Origin: Glomus cerebriforme
Taxonomy: Eukaryota > Glomeromycota > Glomeromycetes > Glomerales > Glomeraceae
Assembly (NCBI GenBank): GCA_003550305.1
Contig: QKYT01000121.1
Span: 131,558-195,557 of the forward strand
Reading direction: 5' to 3'
Length of the DNA: 64,000 bases
Part shown: piece after piece, positions 45,828 through 57,539 of the stretch
Position numbering within the stretch: position 1 is the first letter of the stretch
Layout: each line of letters opens with the position of its first letter
The notes under the pieces: model-generated
Databases searched by the model: none
Told to the model about the DNA's origin: nothing
What the model saw: the letters and a program-made list of their open reading frames with translations, nothing else
Translations under genes and position numbers: made by a program

Positions 45828-48213
45828 ATGGAATCAATAATTTNAGATTCACTTGATAATTAAAATACCAGAGAAGCCAAAAGGGTTTGTAAAGAATCAC
45901 ATATTTGTGACCATTTTATTAAAGAACCATTGGATAGTGGACATTACACAGCTAAATGCCATTACTGTGCACAAACATGGTCTAGAAGAAGACCAGAAAT
46001 TTTGAAGTCACATATAGTATTATATTGTAGAGAAGTATCACTACCTGTTAAAACAGAATATATGAAGATGTTAGCAATTGGAACTACATCTACAAATAGA
46101 AGACAAAAATCAGATACAGCAGATTCATCAGCTGAACTTAATGCAGATAGAAAGGATAAAATTGATCAATCATTAATCNGATTCTTTGTCTGCTGCGGAA
46201 TCCCATTCTCAACTGTCAATCATCCTTATTTTGTAGATTTTGTNNAAAGTCTCTGCTTTGCCTATAATCCTNCCAAAAAAACATCACTTTCAACAACTAT
46301 CTTGAATAAAGAAACTACTATAGTTTTAAATAAAATCAAAGAAGAACTTAAGTATGAAGACAATTTAACGTTAGGTAATTTATTTTGAAATTATATCAAA
46401 TTAAATAATATTAATNNTATATATATTAATATTTTAATTCTNTTATAGCAGTTGATGGATGGTCTNATCCATTAGGAAGGTCTANTTATNGCTTTATAAT
46501 AATTACTCCAAGTAAAAGGCAATATATTCATACTTTAAAAGATGTGTCAATTGATTCTCATACTGGATCCTTTAATGNTACTGAAATTGANAAAGTTTTG
46601 ACTTCAATTNNACCAAAAAAATTTGTGGCTGTAGTATCAGATGCTGAATCAGCTATGCAAATGGCAAGGCGATTGATTTCTGAAAAGTATCCTTATATTT
46701 TATCAATACGCTGTATGGCACATTACATTAATCTTATAACAAATAATATTATTAAATTGAATTTTGCAAAAAATATATTAAAAAAATACTAAAATATTAT
46801 AACTTTTTTAAACATCATATCATGCAGGTGCACACCTTCAAGAAGATATTATTCAATCTTTAACAAAAGAAGTGATTTGAAAACATCAATAAAAACAAGA
46901 TGATCTACTGCATGGGATTGTTGTAATTCAATTATTCGTTTGGAAAATAGTCTTAAAAATGTAAGTAAATATTATATTTTAAAATAAAACTAAAATTTAT
47001 ATTTATTTTATTTGGCATAATTTAGGTTCTTGAAACTCAACCTGAAATTTTTCTTAATGCAATTGCAATAAAAAATCTTCTTCAAAATCGCCAGTTTTTT
47101 CAAGATGTTGAGCAACTTCGAACTATTCTTACACCAGCTAAAAAAGCAGTTCAAACTATTAAAACTAATTCAAGTAATATAACATCAATTTTTTTGGAAT
47201 TAATTAAGATAGCAGTTACTATTAAACAAATTTCAAATTATTTAATGTTAGATCCGGATTTTAAAAAAAATTGTATTAGTATATTTAATAAGCGCTGGAC
47301 ACAATTTGATACTGATACATATCTTGTTGCCTTTTTTCTTCATCTGAAATATCGAGGTAAAATTAATTATTTGTTTATTTTTATTTATTATAATGTATTT
47401 TATTTATTCTTATTCAAATTCATTAAATAAGAATTTTCAAGATAAAACATTTTGTCAAATGGCATTAGCTGCCATAAAAATTTGGTCAAAATTTGGTAGT
47501 AATGAAAATAGTTGTAAGATTTTCAGTTATTATCATAACTTCGATCATATAGTGAATATAATCCACCTTATGATATGAAATATATTAATGGTTATGATAC
47601 GCCTGAACTTTGGTAATCATCTTATCGACAGCCAAAAAATTATATTCAAAAATTAGCTTTGAAATTATTAGCTATTACTCCTTATCAAGCTGCATATGAA
47701 AGAGCTTTTTCAATATTAAATTGGATGACAGGAAAATGGAGGACAAGGTATTTATATAATTTTTAATATTAATATAATATCAACTTATTTATAAATAATT
47801 TATTTTTTAGGTTAGATGTTAATTGGCTTCAATCCATGGCTCAAATACATTCATATTACATCACAAATGCAAAATTAGAGCTAAAATTTTCTAGCAGTAA
47901 TTTGAGCAAGAAAGAACTTGAAACTGCATTGCGAAAAATTACTATAGCTATGATTAATAATGATGATCTTTTTATTGAAAATGAGGAAAATGATATTGAT
48001 TCAGATGATGAAAGTATTGATTTAAATGAGGATGATGCCAATAATGATTTATTTATGGCAAATATTATGAGATTAGATGATTATAGAGAACAAAGCAATG
48101 ATAATTTAAATTCAAATATTTGGAATCAACAATCTGCTGAATCTGTAAATTATGAGGATTCAAATATTGATTTTGAAGCAATATTTGATGAGAAATTGGA
48201 GGAATCAGATTAG
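45828..48213 (+). pseudogene. hAT-2 transposase gene, BED finger, nearly intact
   Basis: From ATG 45828 the frame has one early TAA (45861-45863), then a BED-type zinc finger: AKCHYCAQTW and LKSHIVLYC. An intron fits at 46375-46448 (TTAG joined to CAGTTGATGG), giving VDGWS, the first catalytic Asp. Then come VVSDAESAMQMA (second acidic site), IRCMAHYINLI (CxxH motif), a TGA in the TR-x-STAW motif (46901-46903), an intron at 46961-47025, RWTQFDTDTYLVAFFLH, another likely intron from 47356, and the dimerisation block ending AYERAFSILNWMTGKWRTR with an intron after it. A TAA replaces a conserved Trp at 47614-47616 (ELW*SS). An acidic tail closes at 48213. Frame changes near 46795 and 47570 add to the damage. 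The domain set is complete, so it died recently. Confidence 0.88.
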
Positions 48214-48569
48214 TAATAAATCAACATTATAATTATTATAATTAGTAAACAAACATTATAATTAGTAATAAATATAAACAAACATTTATATAATTGCATA
48301 TTTTTCAAAAAATTATACATTGTTCAACAATTTAGGTTAAACTATTTTTGTGATTAGCCATATTAAGTAATTCATTACAATAGAACTAATAATAGTTGTT
48401 ATTTTTATTTTAAAAATTCTATCATTATATGAAAACAATAAATCAAAAAAATTGTTACAATTATAACTGTAACTAAAACCATAATAAAACCATCATGATA
48501 ATAAAGAATTAAGAATTATGATCAGAATCACAAGAAGAAATAAAAAAAAAGATAAAAGAAAAATAGGAT

Positions 48570-49460
48570 TAATTTTGTTTTAAAAAAAGAAAAAAACAAT
48601 AAAAACAATAAAGTAATTAAACATTTACCAGAAAGTCCAGGAAGCCCATCAGTACTATTTCTAAGAAAAGAAAAAGAAACGAAATTAATATCATTTTTTA
48701 ATTGTTTCTTAAAAGTAAATATCAAATAAACTCCTCTCCCACTTACCAGAAAAGTTCAGAAAGTCTAGAAAGTCCACAAGAAGTGCTCTTAAAAAAAAGA
48801 AAAAAAAAGAAATGAAGTTAATGTTATTTCTTAATCGTTTCTAAAAGTAAAACTTCTTTCCCACTTACCTGAAAGTCCAGAAAGTCCAGAAAGCCCACAA
48901 GAAGTGCTCCTAAAAAAAAGAAAAAAAAAGAAATGAAGTTAGTATCATTTCATAATCGTTTCTTAAAAGTAAAACTCCTCCCTCACTTATCAGAAAGTCC
49001 AGAAAGTCCGCAAGAAGTATTCCTAAAAAAAAAGAAAAAAAGAAATGAAGTTAGTGTTATTTCTTAAAAGTAAATGTCAAATAAATCCCTCCTTCACTTA
49101 CCAGAAAGTCCAGAAAGTCTGCAAGAACCGTTCCTAAAAAAAAGAAAAAAAGAAATGAAGTTAGTGTCATTTCTTAAAAGTAAATGTCAAAGAAAACCCT
49201 CCCCACTTACCAGAAAAATCCAAAATCTAAGTCCGCAAGAACTATTTCTAAAAAAAAGAAAAAAGAAATGAAGTTAATGCCATTTCTTAAAATAAATGTC
49301 AAAGAAATCCTTCTTTCATTTACCAAGAATCTGCAAGAACCATTCCTAAAAAAAAGAAAAATAGAAATAAAGTTAATGTCATTTCTTGTTTAAAAAAAAC
49401 CTTCCCCTACTTACCAGAATGGTAGAGCCTGCCAGAATCGTTCGTCCATTCCTAAAAAAA
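48570..49460 (-). repeat. Intron/micro-exon array 3R, inverted, right side of hAT-2
   Basis: About seven units match array 3L on the opposite strand: read on the minus strand each has a T-tract, a piece of about 32 nt ending in TTTCTG, then GTAAGTG or ATAAGTG. Donor-like ends lie near 49412, 49211, 49100, 48988, 48866 and 48745 on the minus strand. Both arrays therefore point inward from their terminal repeat, and transcripts from this side would be antisense to the transposase. Confidence 0.85.
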
Positions 49461-50161
49461 TGAAAAAAAAAGAATTAATATTAATTTAAAAAAAAAAGTC
49501 TCCTATTTACGGCATGTAGATTTACGGCATTATGGCATTAAATTAAATTACGGCATTACGGCATTATGGCATTTACAATTTACGGCATTTTATTATGACG
49601 TTATGGCACGTACCGTAACCGTAAAAATAATTCTGATAGCACCTATAGATTAAGGATTTTAAATCAGAATGGAAAAAATTATCCAAGCAACCTATTACTA
49701 ATACATATATAACTAATGTAGAAAATTGGATTTGTGAATGTTCTTATTACTTGACTAATCAGTTTAGATTATATAAACACTTAATTTAGCAAAAAGGAAT
49801 TGTGTCAGATAAATTCTTTGCAAATATAAGAAAAAATTACCAACCTCCTTTTTTAACTGAAAATAATTTATCATATACTGATAATAATAAAGAAAATTAT
49901 CATAAAGAATTAAATATAATAAATGAATCAACTGAAGAAGATATTAGGTTATTTGATGACTTGATTGATACAACTGAAAAGGTGCTAAATCTTTTAAAGA
50001 AACAAAAATCAGCTAGTAATATTAAATGGTGTAAAGGTGCAATGAAATCCTTTAATGATGTAATTAAATTAGTTAAAAAAGTTAAATAGTATCAAAGAAA
50101 AATAAATATGCCATTAACATGGAAAGGTCATCATACAAATAGCACTCGTTATTTGCAGTAA

Positions 50162-51050
50162 ATAACATATTATATACTGTAATGTAAATTTAATTAATAA
50201 AAAAAAATAAGTAAAATATATTTTTTATTTATTATTACATTTATATTTGATTTCAATAAATTAATAAATGATAAATTTTAAAATTTAAAATGTAAAATGT
50301 AAAATGTATAGAAGCTATAGAAGAAAAAATTTGTTAAAATATTTTTTGGCCAGATAATTTAATGATGATCAGCCAGTTAATTTGATAAATTATTAATCTA
50401 AACCATCCAAAATCATATGCTGTATTTTTTTGATAGTGCTACTGGGAAAAGTTTTCTATATAGTAATATATCACGTAATGTCAAAATTCTTAAATAATTA
50501 ATATTATCAATTATATTTGAGTCGGGCAATCATAAATAATTGATTTAATATAAATAGTAACAAAAAAAAATTTATTTACTTTGCTATTATAATAAATGTA
50601 AATTGTGTTATGCATTATCAATAAAAAATTTTACTAGCATATAAGATATGACATTCTTATATGATTTTAACTATAATACGACAACTTCATAAATAATCTG
50701 TAAATATAAAATTAGTAGGTAAATGAACAGTAATGTCCATATACCCTGCTAAATAAAAATAAATTCAGATTTAGTAGAGTATAATCTTGATGCTATAAAT
50801 TGATAAAATCATTAAAAATACTATAAATCGATAAATCACTATAAATCACTAAATTATTAATAAATATGCTTGAAAAAACTGTTAGAATTATTATAGATGA
50901 AGTTTTTAATAAAACTGTACTTAATCTATCAATCTCCATCCTGGATATGATATGAAATATATTAGTATATACAGTATATAAAAAATTATAGATATGATAC
51001 TGATCTTGAAAAAATAATCAAAACAGAAAAACTATATGATAATTTATCTA
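50162..51050. other. Intergenic, very AT-rich
   Basis: Contains short tandem AAATGTAAAATGTAAAATGT near 50280 and repeated ATAAATC phrases near 50815-50850. No gene is seen. Confidence 0.45.
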
Positions 51051-51058
51051 TTATTAGA

Positions 51059-51560
51059 TTGTGTGAAACTGCACGGCAATGGGCTATTCAAGTAAGAGAT
51101 ACTGTACAAATACTGTTAGTTGAGAAGTATTGGAATGTTTATCATATATATTGTTATTATGTAGGATTTGATGAAGGTAAGGTGACAGATGATGGATACT
51201 ATAGGTCCAGGATCCATAAAAGTCAAATAGCTATTTGCTTCAATTGCTAGAAATTAGTAAAGATCACTGATGTAAAACCAAAAAAAAACATATAGTGCAG
51301 ATATGGTTATGAAGTCAAATCTAAAGATTTGATGAAATATTATTGGGATAATAAATGTTTCAAAGCTAAAACTGAGAATAGATGACGTGCTGAACTTATT
51401 CAAAAAGCTTATAAAAATTATAGAAAGAGGACTGTTTTATTAGCAAAACAAATTTGGGAAGCAGTTAAAAATGATAATACTTCTAAGGAAAAGAAGTTCT
51501 TTTACATACCTGGTAGAAAAATTCATTGTACTATAAATATATATAGATATATGATATTCT
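51059..51560 (+). pseudogene. Decayed mobile-element gene fragment A
   Basis: A 63-codon frame (ARQWAIQVRDTVQILL, RIHKSQIAICFNC) is followed, past stops, by AELIQKAYKNYRKR and LAKQIWEAVKND (about 51393-51480). The latter block recurs, diverged, at 52230-52330. A TGA at 51383-51385 precedes it, where Trp would fit. I recall this block from repeated Rhizophagus proteins but cannot name a domain. Confidence 0.4.
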
Positions 51561-52199
51561 ATTGATGGAGGATATAGACCTTATCATGTTTTGCAAAATC
51601 AACTTTATAATTATATAAGTTATTCAAAACATAAGAGATGCCAATTATCTAATAGATTAGCCATAGCAAAAAATAAAATACAATGCAATTATACTATACC
51701 TCAATCAAGTCTATGAAAATTAAAGACTTCACACCTAATTTGATTAGTAAATTTTGGAATGAGTTATGTTCATTGACTTCTCTTCCATTATTATGAAAGT
51801 CTGTTGCATTAATGAATAGTTTTGAGAGATACTTTATGCAACGTAGTATAAATGCACCTAGCTTCATTAATATTGATGAGTACTGGACTTCTGTGTGAAA
51901 AAATGCAAGAAGATAAACTTAATATCTTTTGACTGGATATTATTTATCTTAACTATATTTAGCCAAAGGCATGATGCATAACTTATCTATTATATAATTT
52001 ATTTTTTTGCAAAATGAATAATTATATAATCTGCATGTATGATCACCTGGTGAAATTATGAAATGTATTACCTGCTGGATAAAAAATCTGATTTGCCTAT
52101 TCTGGATTAGATTCTCTAATCTATAATGAAGTTTTTTTTGAGAAGTTTAGGAAGGTCAATAAAATGATCTTGGAGATTCTTGATTCCTAAATACTACTA
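51561..52199. other. Degraded sequence, no clear frame
   Basis: Scattered short coding-looking pieces (for example near 51720-51900) without a recognisable domain; probably part of the same decayed element. Confidence 0.3.
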
Positions 52200-52872
52200 T
52201 CATTATAGCTTTAAAAATTTCTATGCAACAGTTATCTAGCAAGCTTACAGGAATTACAAAAAGAGATCTAAATCTTTGGCAAAATGGATTTGAGAGGCAG
52301 TGAGAAATAATATTATTCCTAATAAAAAGAAGTTTTTAGATATTGTTTCTTATAATAAAACATATCATTTTATTAATGAAAAACTAATAGAATCTAATTA
52401 TATATGTGACCGATTTTATGTAGAAAATAAGTATAATGTTTATTCTGCTACTACTTGGACAGAAGAAAAGAAATAACAGTTATGGATGCAGTTAGAAAAT
52501 ATAGTAAAGATACTTATTACAAAATTATTATATTAGCAAGATTATATAGTTTATAAAGGTACATATTGGATTGATATGTTAAAATGGCTACAGAATTCAG
52601 AATACTACTTTAATGATAAAAAATACAACTTTATAAATATCATCAAAATTTCAGAATGTGAGAAATATAGGGATAAAGCATCAGAAATAGAACATATATG
52701 TGATTTATTAATGTTAAGAGAATCTTTTTACCGTTTACAAACTTGGATGATAATTGTAAGTTTGCACACTGAATTTTCCAGATCAGTCCTTGACCCAGAT
52801 CCTGAATATTATCTTAATAAAATAATATATTATCCAGTCATAATGCATGTTAATGTATGCAACATAAATTAG
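52200..52872 (+). pseudogene. Decayed mobile-element gene fragment B
   Basis: It opens with QAYRNYKKRSKSLAKWI and EAVRNN (52240-52305), a relative of fragment A with TAG at 52237-52239 and TGA at 52291-52293. Then follow SATTWTEEKK and an open 98-codon frame (52576-52872) with MLKWLQNSEYYFNDKKYNF. Function unknown. Confidence 0.4.
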
Positions 52873-54179
52873 TATGTTTCTGATCCTCATTAAAGTACAT
52901 ATGATATAATAAGTGATATATAACAAATCATCTGTAACTCTATATGACTGCTTGTGTAACAAATTAATTTTCACATATAAGAAATCGATCCCCAAAATAT
53001 TTCAAATTTTTTTCCTATCTATCTGAATAACATTTATTTATGAGTTTATTTCCTTCTGGACTACAAGCTATTCCTATTAGATTTTAACCAGAATATATTT
53101 ATATGATGTTACTAGGTCTTTATTACTGAACGGTTAAGCAAGTAAAATAAAAAAATATGTATATACATGTTTTCCAATATTTTTGCAATGTTGAAATCTA
53201 CAATATATATTCTGCATGTCTTACTCTTAAATATAAAATTTTGGCATAAAGTACCTTACATATTTCTCATATTTCTTTTTTCCCAATATAAAGAGAATGT
53301 GAATGAGAAATAGTAGTATTTAAAAAGATGATATAGAAAATTTATGTTAGGTCATTGAAAATTTCATATTATATCATATATTTTTATTAATATTTTTTTA
53401 CTATGTTGAATTTAGTTATTAGAGTTGAAATGCTTTTATTACAAAAATCATTAAATACTCTTTGTAGGGCATCTGTTGTTTATTTGATAATAGAGAATAA
53501 TACCTTTCCTTCATATAATAATATATAAGAAATAGTTGACCGAGCAGTCACTTCATTTTTAATGAAAATAAAAGATCTTGAGTAAAAAACTAAGGTATTA
53601 GAAATATTACTGCAGGTATGATGCAAATCAGATTTTTATTATTTATCTACGTCTTCAATGATGAACCTATAGTAGATGTGATTTTTAGTTTTGGTATGTC
53701 ATAGCTAAAGGTTGGGAAGTACCAGCCCAGAAGAGCAATGTCCTCTAGATGTTAAGGATTTCTACTCCTCTCTGACTGTGCGTGACTATTCAGCCAAAAC
53801 AATATTATCTAAAATACATTTAAGAACACACGTATGGAGATTGTATACAATTCATAAATTTAGATTGGGCTAATGTACCAGTACTTTTTTATTACATCTA
53901 CTGTAGATAGAGAGTAGATATATCAGTGTTCGTGAGTTGAAAGCATTAAAAGTGTTAAATATGGAAAAAGAAGTACCTCTAGATCATATCCAGGAAGAAA
54001 TAGAACAAAATCTTTCTATATTAAAGTATAAACTTGAAGTAATTATCAGAAGTTTAGTGCTTTTTTGTCTAGTTAAATTTGTTAACTAACTATATACTTA
54101 GCATCCTTTATCAGAAGTGACGGAATGTAAATCTTTACAGTTCTTTCAAATAAAATTTGGCAAATATTGCCTCTTCAGA
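52873..54179. other. Degraded sequence, no clear gene
   Basis: Mostly AT-rich. A short coding-looking piece (LKALKVLNMEKEVPLDHIQE near 53940-54000) hints at an eroded gene on the plus strand, but no family is evident. Confidence 0.35.
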
Positions 54180-55110
54180 CTTCATATAGAAAGATCCCAA
54201 AGTAAGCATAATTCTGAGTGATGACTCTGATATTGTAAAAAATTTGGGGTGTAAACAGAAAAATATCTTCATAGAACCATGTGAAAATATGAAGTGTGAA
54301 CTCCCTGATTCAGTTGTAGTTAAGTGTGATAGATTTGTGAAAAATTTTAATAATTCCAGTATATCTAGAATTATGAGAAATGAATTTCATGATAAAAGAT
54401 GAAAAGAAAGCAAAATTGAACTAGTGAAAGTAGTGAAATGTATTTTGGATATACTGTAAGTATTTCGCTAAATTATCTATAAAAATATTTATGAAATGAT
54501 AGCTAATATACTTTTTTTAGTGATGAAATATAGGTTAATTCTGCATTTATAACTAGCATATTCTGTAGTGAACAGAGTGAAAGGATGTATGTTGCAGATG
54601 TCATAATTCCTTTATTTCAAGCAAGTTTAAGTGGACTTTCTAATAGCAATATCTGCTTAAGTATGGCAGAATACCAAAGTCTAGCAAGTAAAACTCAACA
54701 AAATCTTAGAATAAATGAAAAGAGAATGGGAAAGAAACCTGATGTTCTGAAACAAGATGAAAAGATTAAGCTAATATATACTGAATCATCATGTATTATA
54801 TATAGCAAATCAAAAAAGTGGATGATGATGTAAAATTATAGAGGGAAATATTAGATAGTGCAAGTTTTATAAGTGCATTATGTAGACCAGCTAGAAATCA
54901 ATTTGGTATTGTAGAGATTCAGGTCATAGGTACAACTATGTATCTAAATATTCTTGTAAAGGATCTAATTGGTATTTCTTGATACTTTCACCTGGATCAT
55001 GCAAAAATCCCTCTATCATCAAGTAATAATATATCATGAGTCAAGTTTCTCATACATGTACTTTTAACTTTGAGAAATATTATGATCATGAATAAGAGTC
55101 TACTAATGCA
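54180..55110 (+). pseudogene. Decayed gene of a glomeromycete multicopy family, possibly nuclease-like
   Basis: Pieces in one frame order: CELPDSVVVKCDRF (near 54300), KIELVKVVKCILDIL, an intron at 54456-54520 (GTAAGT...TTTTTTTAG), then the open frame around 54585-54833 with VADVIIPLFQASL, KRMGKKPDVL and LIYTESS, and after stops RPARNQFGIVEIQVIGTTMY, LNILVKDLIG and LLTLRNIMIMN. The K-x-PD...Y-x-E-x-S spacing resembles a PD-(D/E)XK core in related proteins I remember, but this is weak. Stops at 54832 and later break it. Confidence 0.45.
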
Positions 55111-55451
55111 GGCATTAGAATAAGTCACCTTCCATCTGCCCTAAAATGTTAATTCAAGTTCTACTATTTTCACTTCACTATATAATAATTAGAAAAAAGA
55201 AGCATCAGATTATATTGACATATTATGTAATTTAGCATATAAAGCCTATGTATTTTTTGTATCAATAAAAGTGATCCTGATGGTTAATTTCACAAGTATA
55301 TATTCATATTTAATTATATATTTTTGTGTGGGTGGGATGTATCAGATGATAAAAAATTTCTTGGCAAATTTTGCTTACAAGCGAGACAATAAGAAAAAAA
55401 TGTGATTTTTTATTTTTGAATATTAACATACTAATACTACATTATATAAGC
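55111..55451. other. Spacer, nothing recognised
   Basis: AT-rich sequence between two gene remnants. Confidence 0.4.
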
Positions 55452-55640
55452 ATGCAATCTGAAATAAATAGCCTCAGTGAGATCAATTTATTGAAACAAC
55501 ACATTACCAAGCTCGAGGCTGAGAATAATAAAATTAAGGCTGAAAATGTTGAGTTTAAGATTAGAGTTGTGAAATTGGAAGATAAGTAATCGCAAAATGA
55601 ATTAATAAAAAATTTATTATCTATACCATGAAAAATATGA
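55452..55640 (+). pseudogene. Truncated start of the coiled-coil family gene
   Basis: MQSEINSLSEINLLKQHITK and LEAENNKIKAENVEFKIRV match the opening coiled coil of the gene at 35302 (MQTEINSL, ITALEAEK). The frame stops at TAA 55587-55589 and homology fades soon after. It is a 5' fragment only. Confidence 0.6.
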
Positions 55641-55994
55641 TCATATATTAATGCTGGCAAAAGTGATCAGCATTACAAATTGTAATGCACATATGATTTT
55701 TTCTTAATTGGAGTTGTATTTCTCATGATCTTGATGCATAAATTTATTTTTTCAAATTCTGTGAATGTATTGAATGCACTAAATGCTCCGTTATAATTTT
55801 TAAATTCTCAAAATTTTTTATTATCTATATAAAATGACTAATAATATACTAATACCATCTTTTCACATATATTACTCAAAGCAACTTAATCAGCTTCTTC
55901 GCTCCATCAAAATAGATACATAGTAATGCCTTACATCTTGAAAATATCTGTCATCATTAGAATAGGCAAGTAGTATTCATCCGAAATAAAAAAT

Positions 55995-56522
55995 TTGTTA
56001 AATAAGACAATTAAAAATTATATTAAGAAAAAGGAATATCAGAAGATAAAATCTATTATTAGCAACTGTAAAACTTCATTAAGGCAGAAAAATGAGGAGT
56101 TGTGTATATTAAAGTGGGTATTAGAAAAAAAGATTGAAGAGCTTCTTAATTTGCAAGAGCAGTATAAGTTTTGTGAGGTAACTATAACTAGGTCTTTGAA
56201 AGAGAATGGTAAGAAAGTCACCCAATTATCAAATTTGGTAGTTTTTTTCAAAAGTATAATTTCTGATACAAGAAAAGTTATTGCATCAACTGAAAAGTCT
56301 ATTGACCTGTTAGAGAATAAATGCCAGCATCTGGAGGATATTATTTCTGCTAAGAATAAAAAAATTATCACTCTTGTTGATCAGATTCTTTTTAAAATGA
56401 AGCATAGTGATGTGACTATAGAACCAGAAATATATTTTAGCATTTATGAAAGAAAATTATGGATGAAGAGACGTAGTGAATCTGAATATGATCTAGAAAC
56501 TAGAAAAAAATATACATTTTAA
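55995..56522 (+). CDS. Predicted coiled-coil protein, 175 aa, unknown family
   Basis: An open frame of 175 codons, rich in K, E, I and L with heptad spacing over most of its length (for example LRQKNEELCILKWVLEKKIE and STEKSIDLLENKCQHLEDII), ends KYTF. The first Met is MLNKTIKN. It has no domain I recognise. Because it lies among decayed mobile-element genes it may be the surviving internal part of a longer gene. It is longer than expected by chance for this composition. Confidence 0.5.
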   Translation: MLNKTIKNYIKKKEYQKIKSIISNCKTSLRQKNEELCILKWVLEKKIEELLNLQEQYKFCEVTITRSLKENGKKVTQLSNLVVFFKSIISDTRKVIASTEKSIDLLENKCQHLEDIISAKNKKIITLVDQILFKMKHSDVTIEPEIYFSIYERKLWMKRRSESEYDLETRKKYTF

Positions 56523-57216
56523 CTTGCACATAGTCTATGATCAAAATTGAATTCTATTCACTAAGAAATGGTGTATCCCATCCTTTTCGTATTTAGTGAG
56601 GATGGTTTGGAAGTACTGTCAAATTGAAAATAATGAAGTTCTAATCACATAAATAGTTTTTGACATCTGCATATATGCTATGCTAGTTATTAGCATATAG
56701 GCGAAGAATATGAGATAATTCATCCAAAATGGATCCATTAAAAAATACAACATAATTTAAGTTTTTTCTTATCAGTTTTGAGCAGTTAAAAAAACTCTAA
56801 AAAATGTAAATACTGCTAATATTACTATATTATCCTTTAGAGAAATAAGGTTTAATTTTCTCAGTAAGATAAAAAGTTGTAGAGTAGGATCAAGATGTTG
56901 AGTAAAGTATATCATTAAAATTAAAGTTGAGTATAGTATATAAAAATTTTTATACTCAACAGTATATATATTAATTTTTAAAATGTGTATTATATAAATC
57001 TTAATAGTAATATTAAAAAGAAACCAATTGGCATTTTGGATTAATAAAAATTTTTTTGTTAAACTTTTCTGAATATTAAGTGATGATTTTATTATAAAAA
57101 AAAATTTAACAAAATAAATTTTGCTATATTTATTAAAAAATAATTACATTTAGCTATATAATATACAGTAAATCAACATATATATAGAAAATTTAAGATG
57201 TAAATGTAATATAATT
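56523..57216. other. Intergenic, nothing recognised
   Basis: AT-rich, with ATATACAGTA-type and TATACTCAACAGTATATATA phrases. No gene. Confidence 0.45.
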
Positions 57217-57414
57217 TCATTTTCCAATTTCTAATTCTAATTTATGCTTCTTTTCAAGATTATTCAATTTTATTATATGAATTTTAGCTTCTCGTTCTCT
57301 TAAAACAAGTTCATGCTTCTTTAAAACCAAATCTTTCTTCTGATATTCAAATTCATTAAAATTTAAAATATTTTCCTTATTATCCCTATTATCAACATTA
57401 CAAAAAGTTGTCAA
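57217..57414 (-). pseudogene. Coiled-coil C-terminal fragment
   Basis: A 65-codon minus frame, YQKKDLVLKKHELVLREREA and LNNLEKKHKLELEIGK, is a charged helix typical of the C-terminus of transposon-encoded or trihelix-like proteins. Upstream coding in this direction is not recognisable. Confidence 0.4.
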
Positions 57415-57539
57415 TTACCTAAACAATTATTTCACATATTTTATCAGAGAACCAGTTTTTTCAAAATGAGGGTTAGCACCTTTAAAAGCCATTTTATTAG
57501 AAGAGATTAAATCTAAGCCATCAATATCATCGAAGTGAC

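Larger units (their letters stand above)
44396..49647 (+). mobile_element. Complete hAT element (hAT-2), 5,252 bp, nested in the MULE gene
   Basis: The termini are TATAGGTGCTAGCA and, on the minus strand, TATAGGTGCTATCA. The target duplication GATTAAGG is exact on both sides (44388-44395 and 49648-49655). About 170 bp at each end are similar inverted repeats filled with ATGCCGTAA-type subterminal repeats. Inside each end lies an inverted array of intron-like units, and between the arrays is a BED-finger hAT transposase gene on the plus strand. It is the best-preserved transposon in the window. Confidence 0.96.
42631..50161 (+). pseudogene. MULE-type transposase gene, split by a hAT insertion
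   Basis: The gene starts at ATG 42631 with a Cys-rich finger (TYCSSCKTFKTLSEF, VCNNCRQR). It runs to a TGA at 43402-43404, then resumes with the catalytic core: GMDATYNTN (first Asp, codon 43570), a frame change near 43730, FLTDKDFTQINAACF (second Asp, codon 43761), CRWHIKKA, and PLWMHSF. At 44395 it is cut by the hAT element 44396-49647. It continues from 49648 in the same frame (WIK before, IKDFKSEW after), followed by a SWIM-type finger CECSYYLTNQFRLYKH in which the third Cys is Tyr (49772-49774), and a tail to the stop at 50161. MULE transposases of this DDE plus SWIM layout move Mutator-like elements. Several stops predate or postdate the insertion. Confidence 0.82.
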
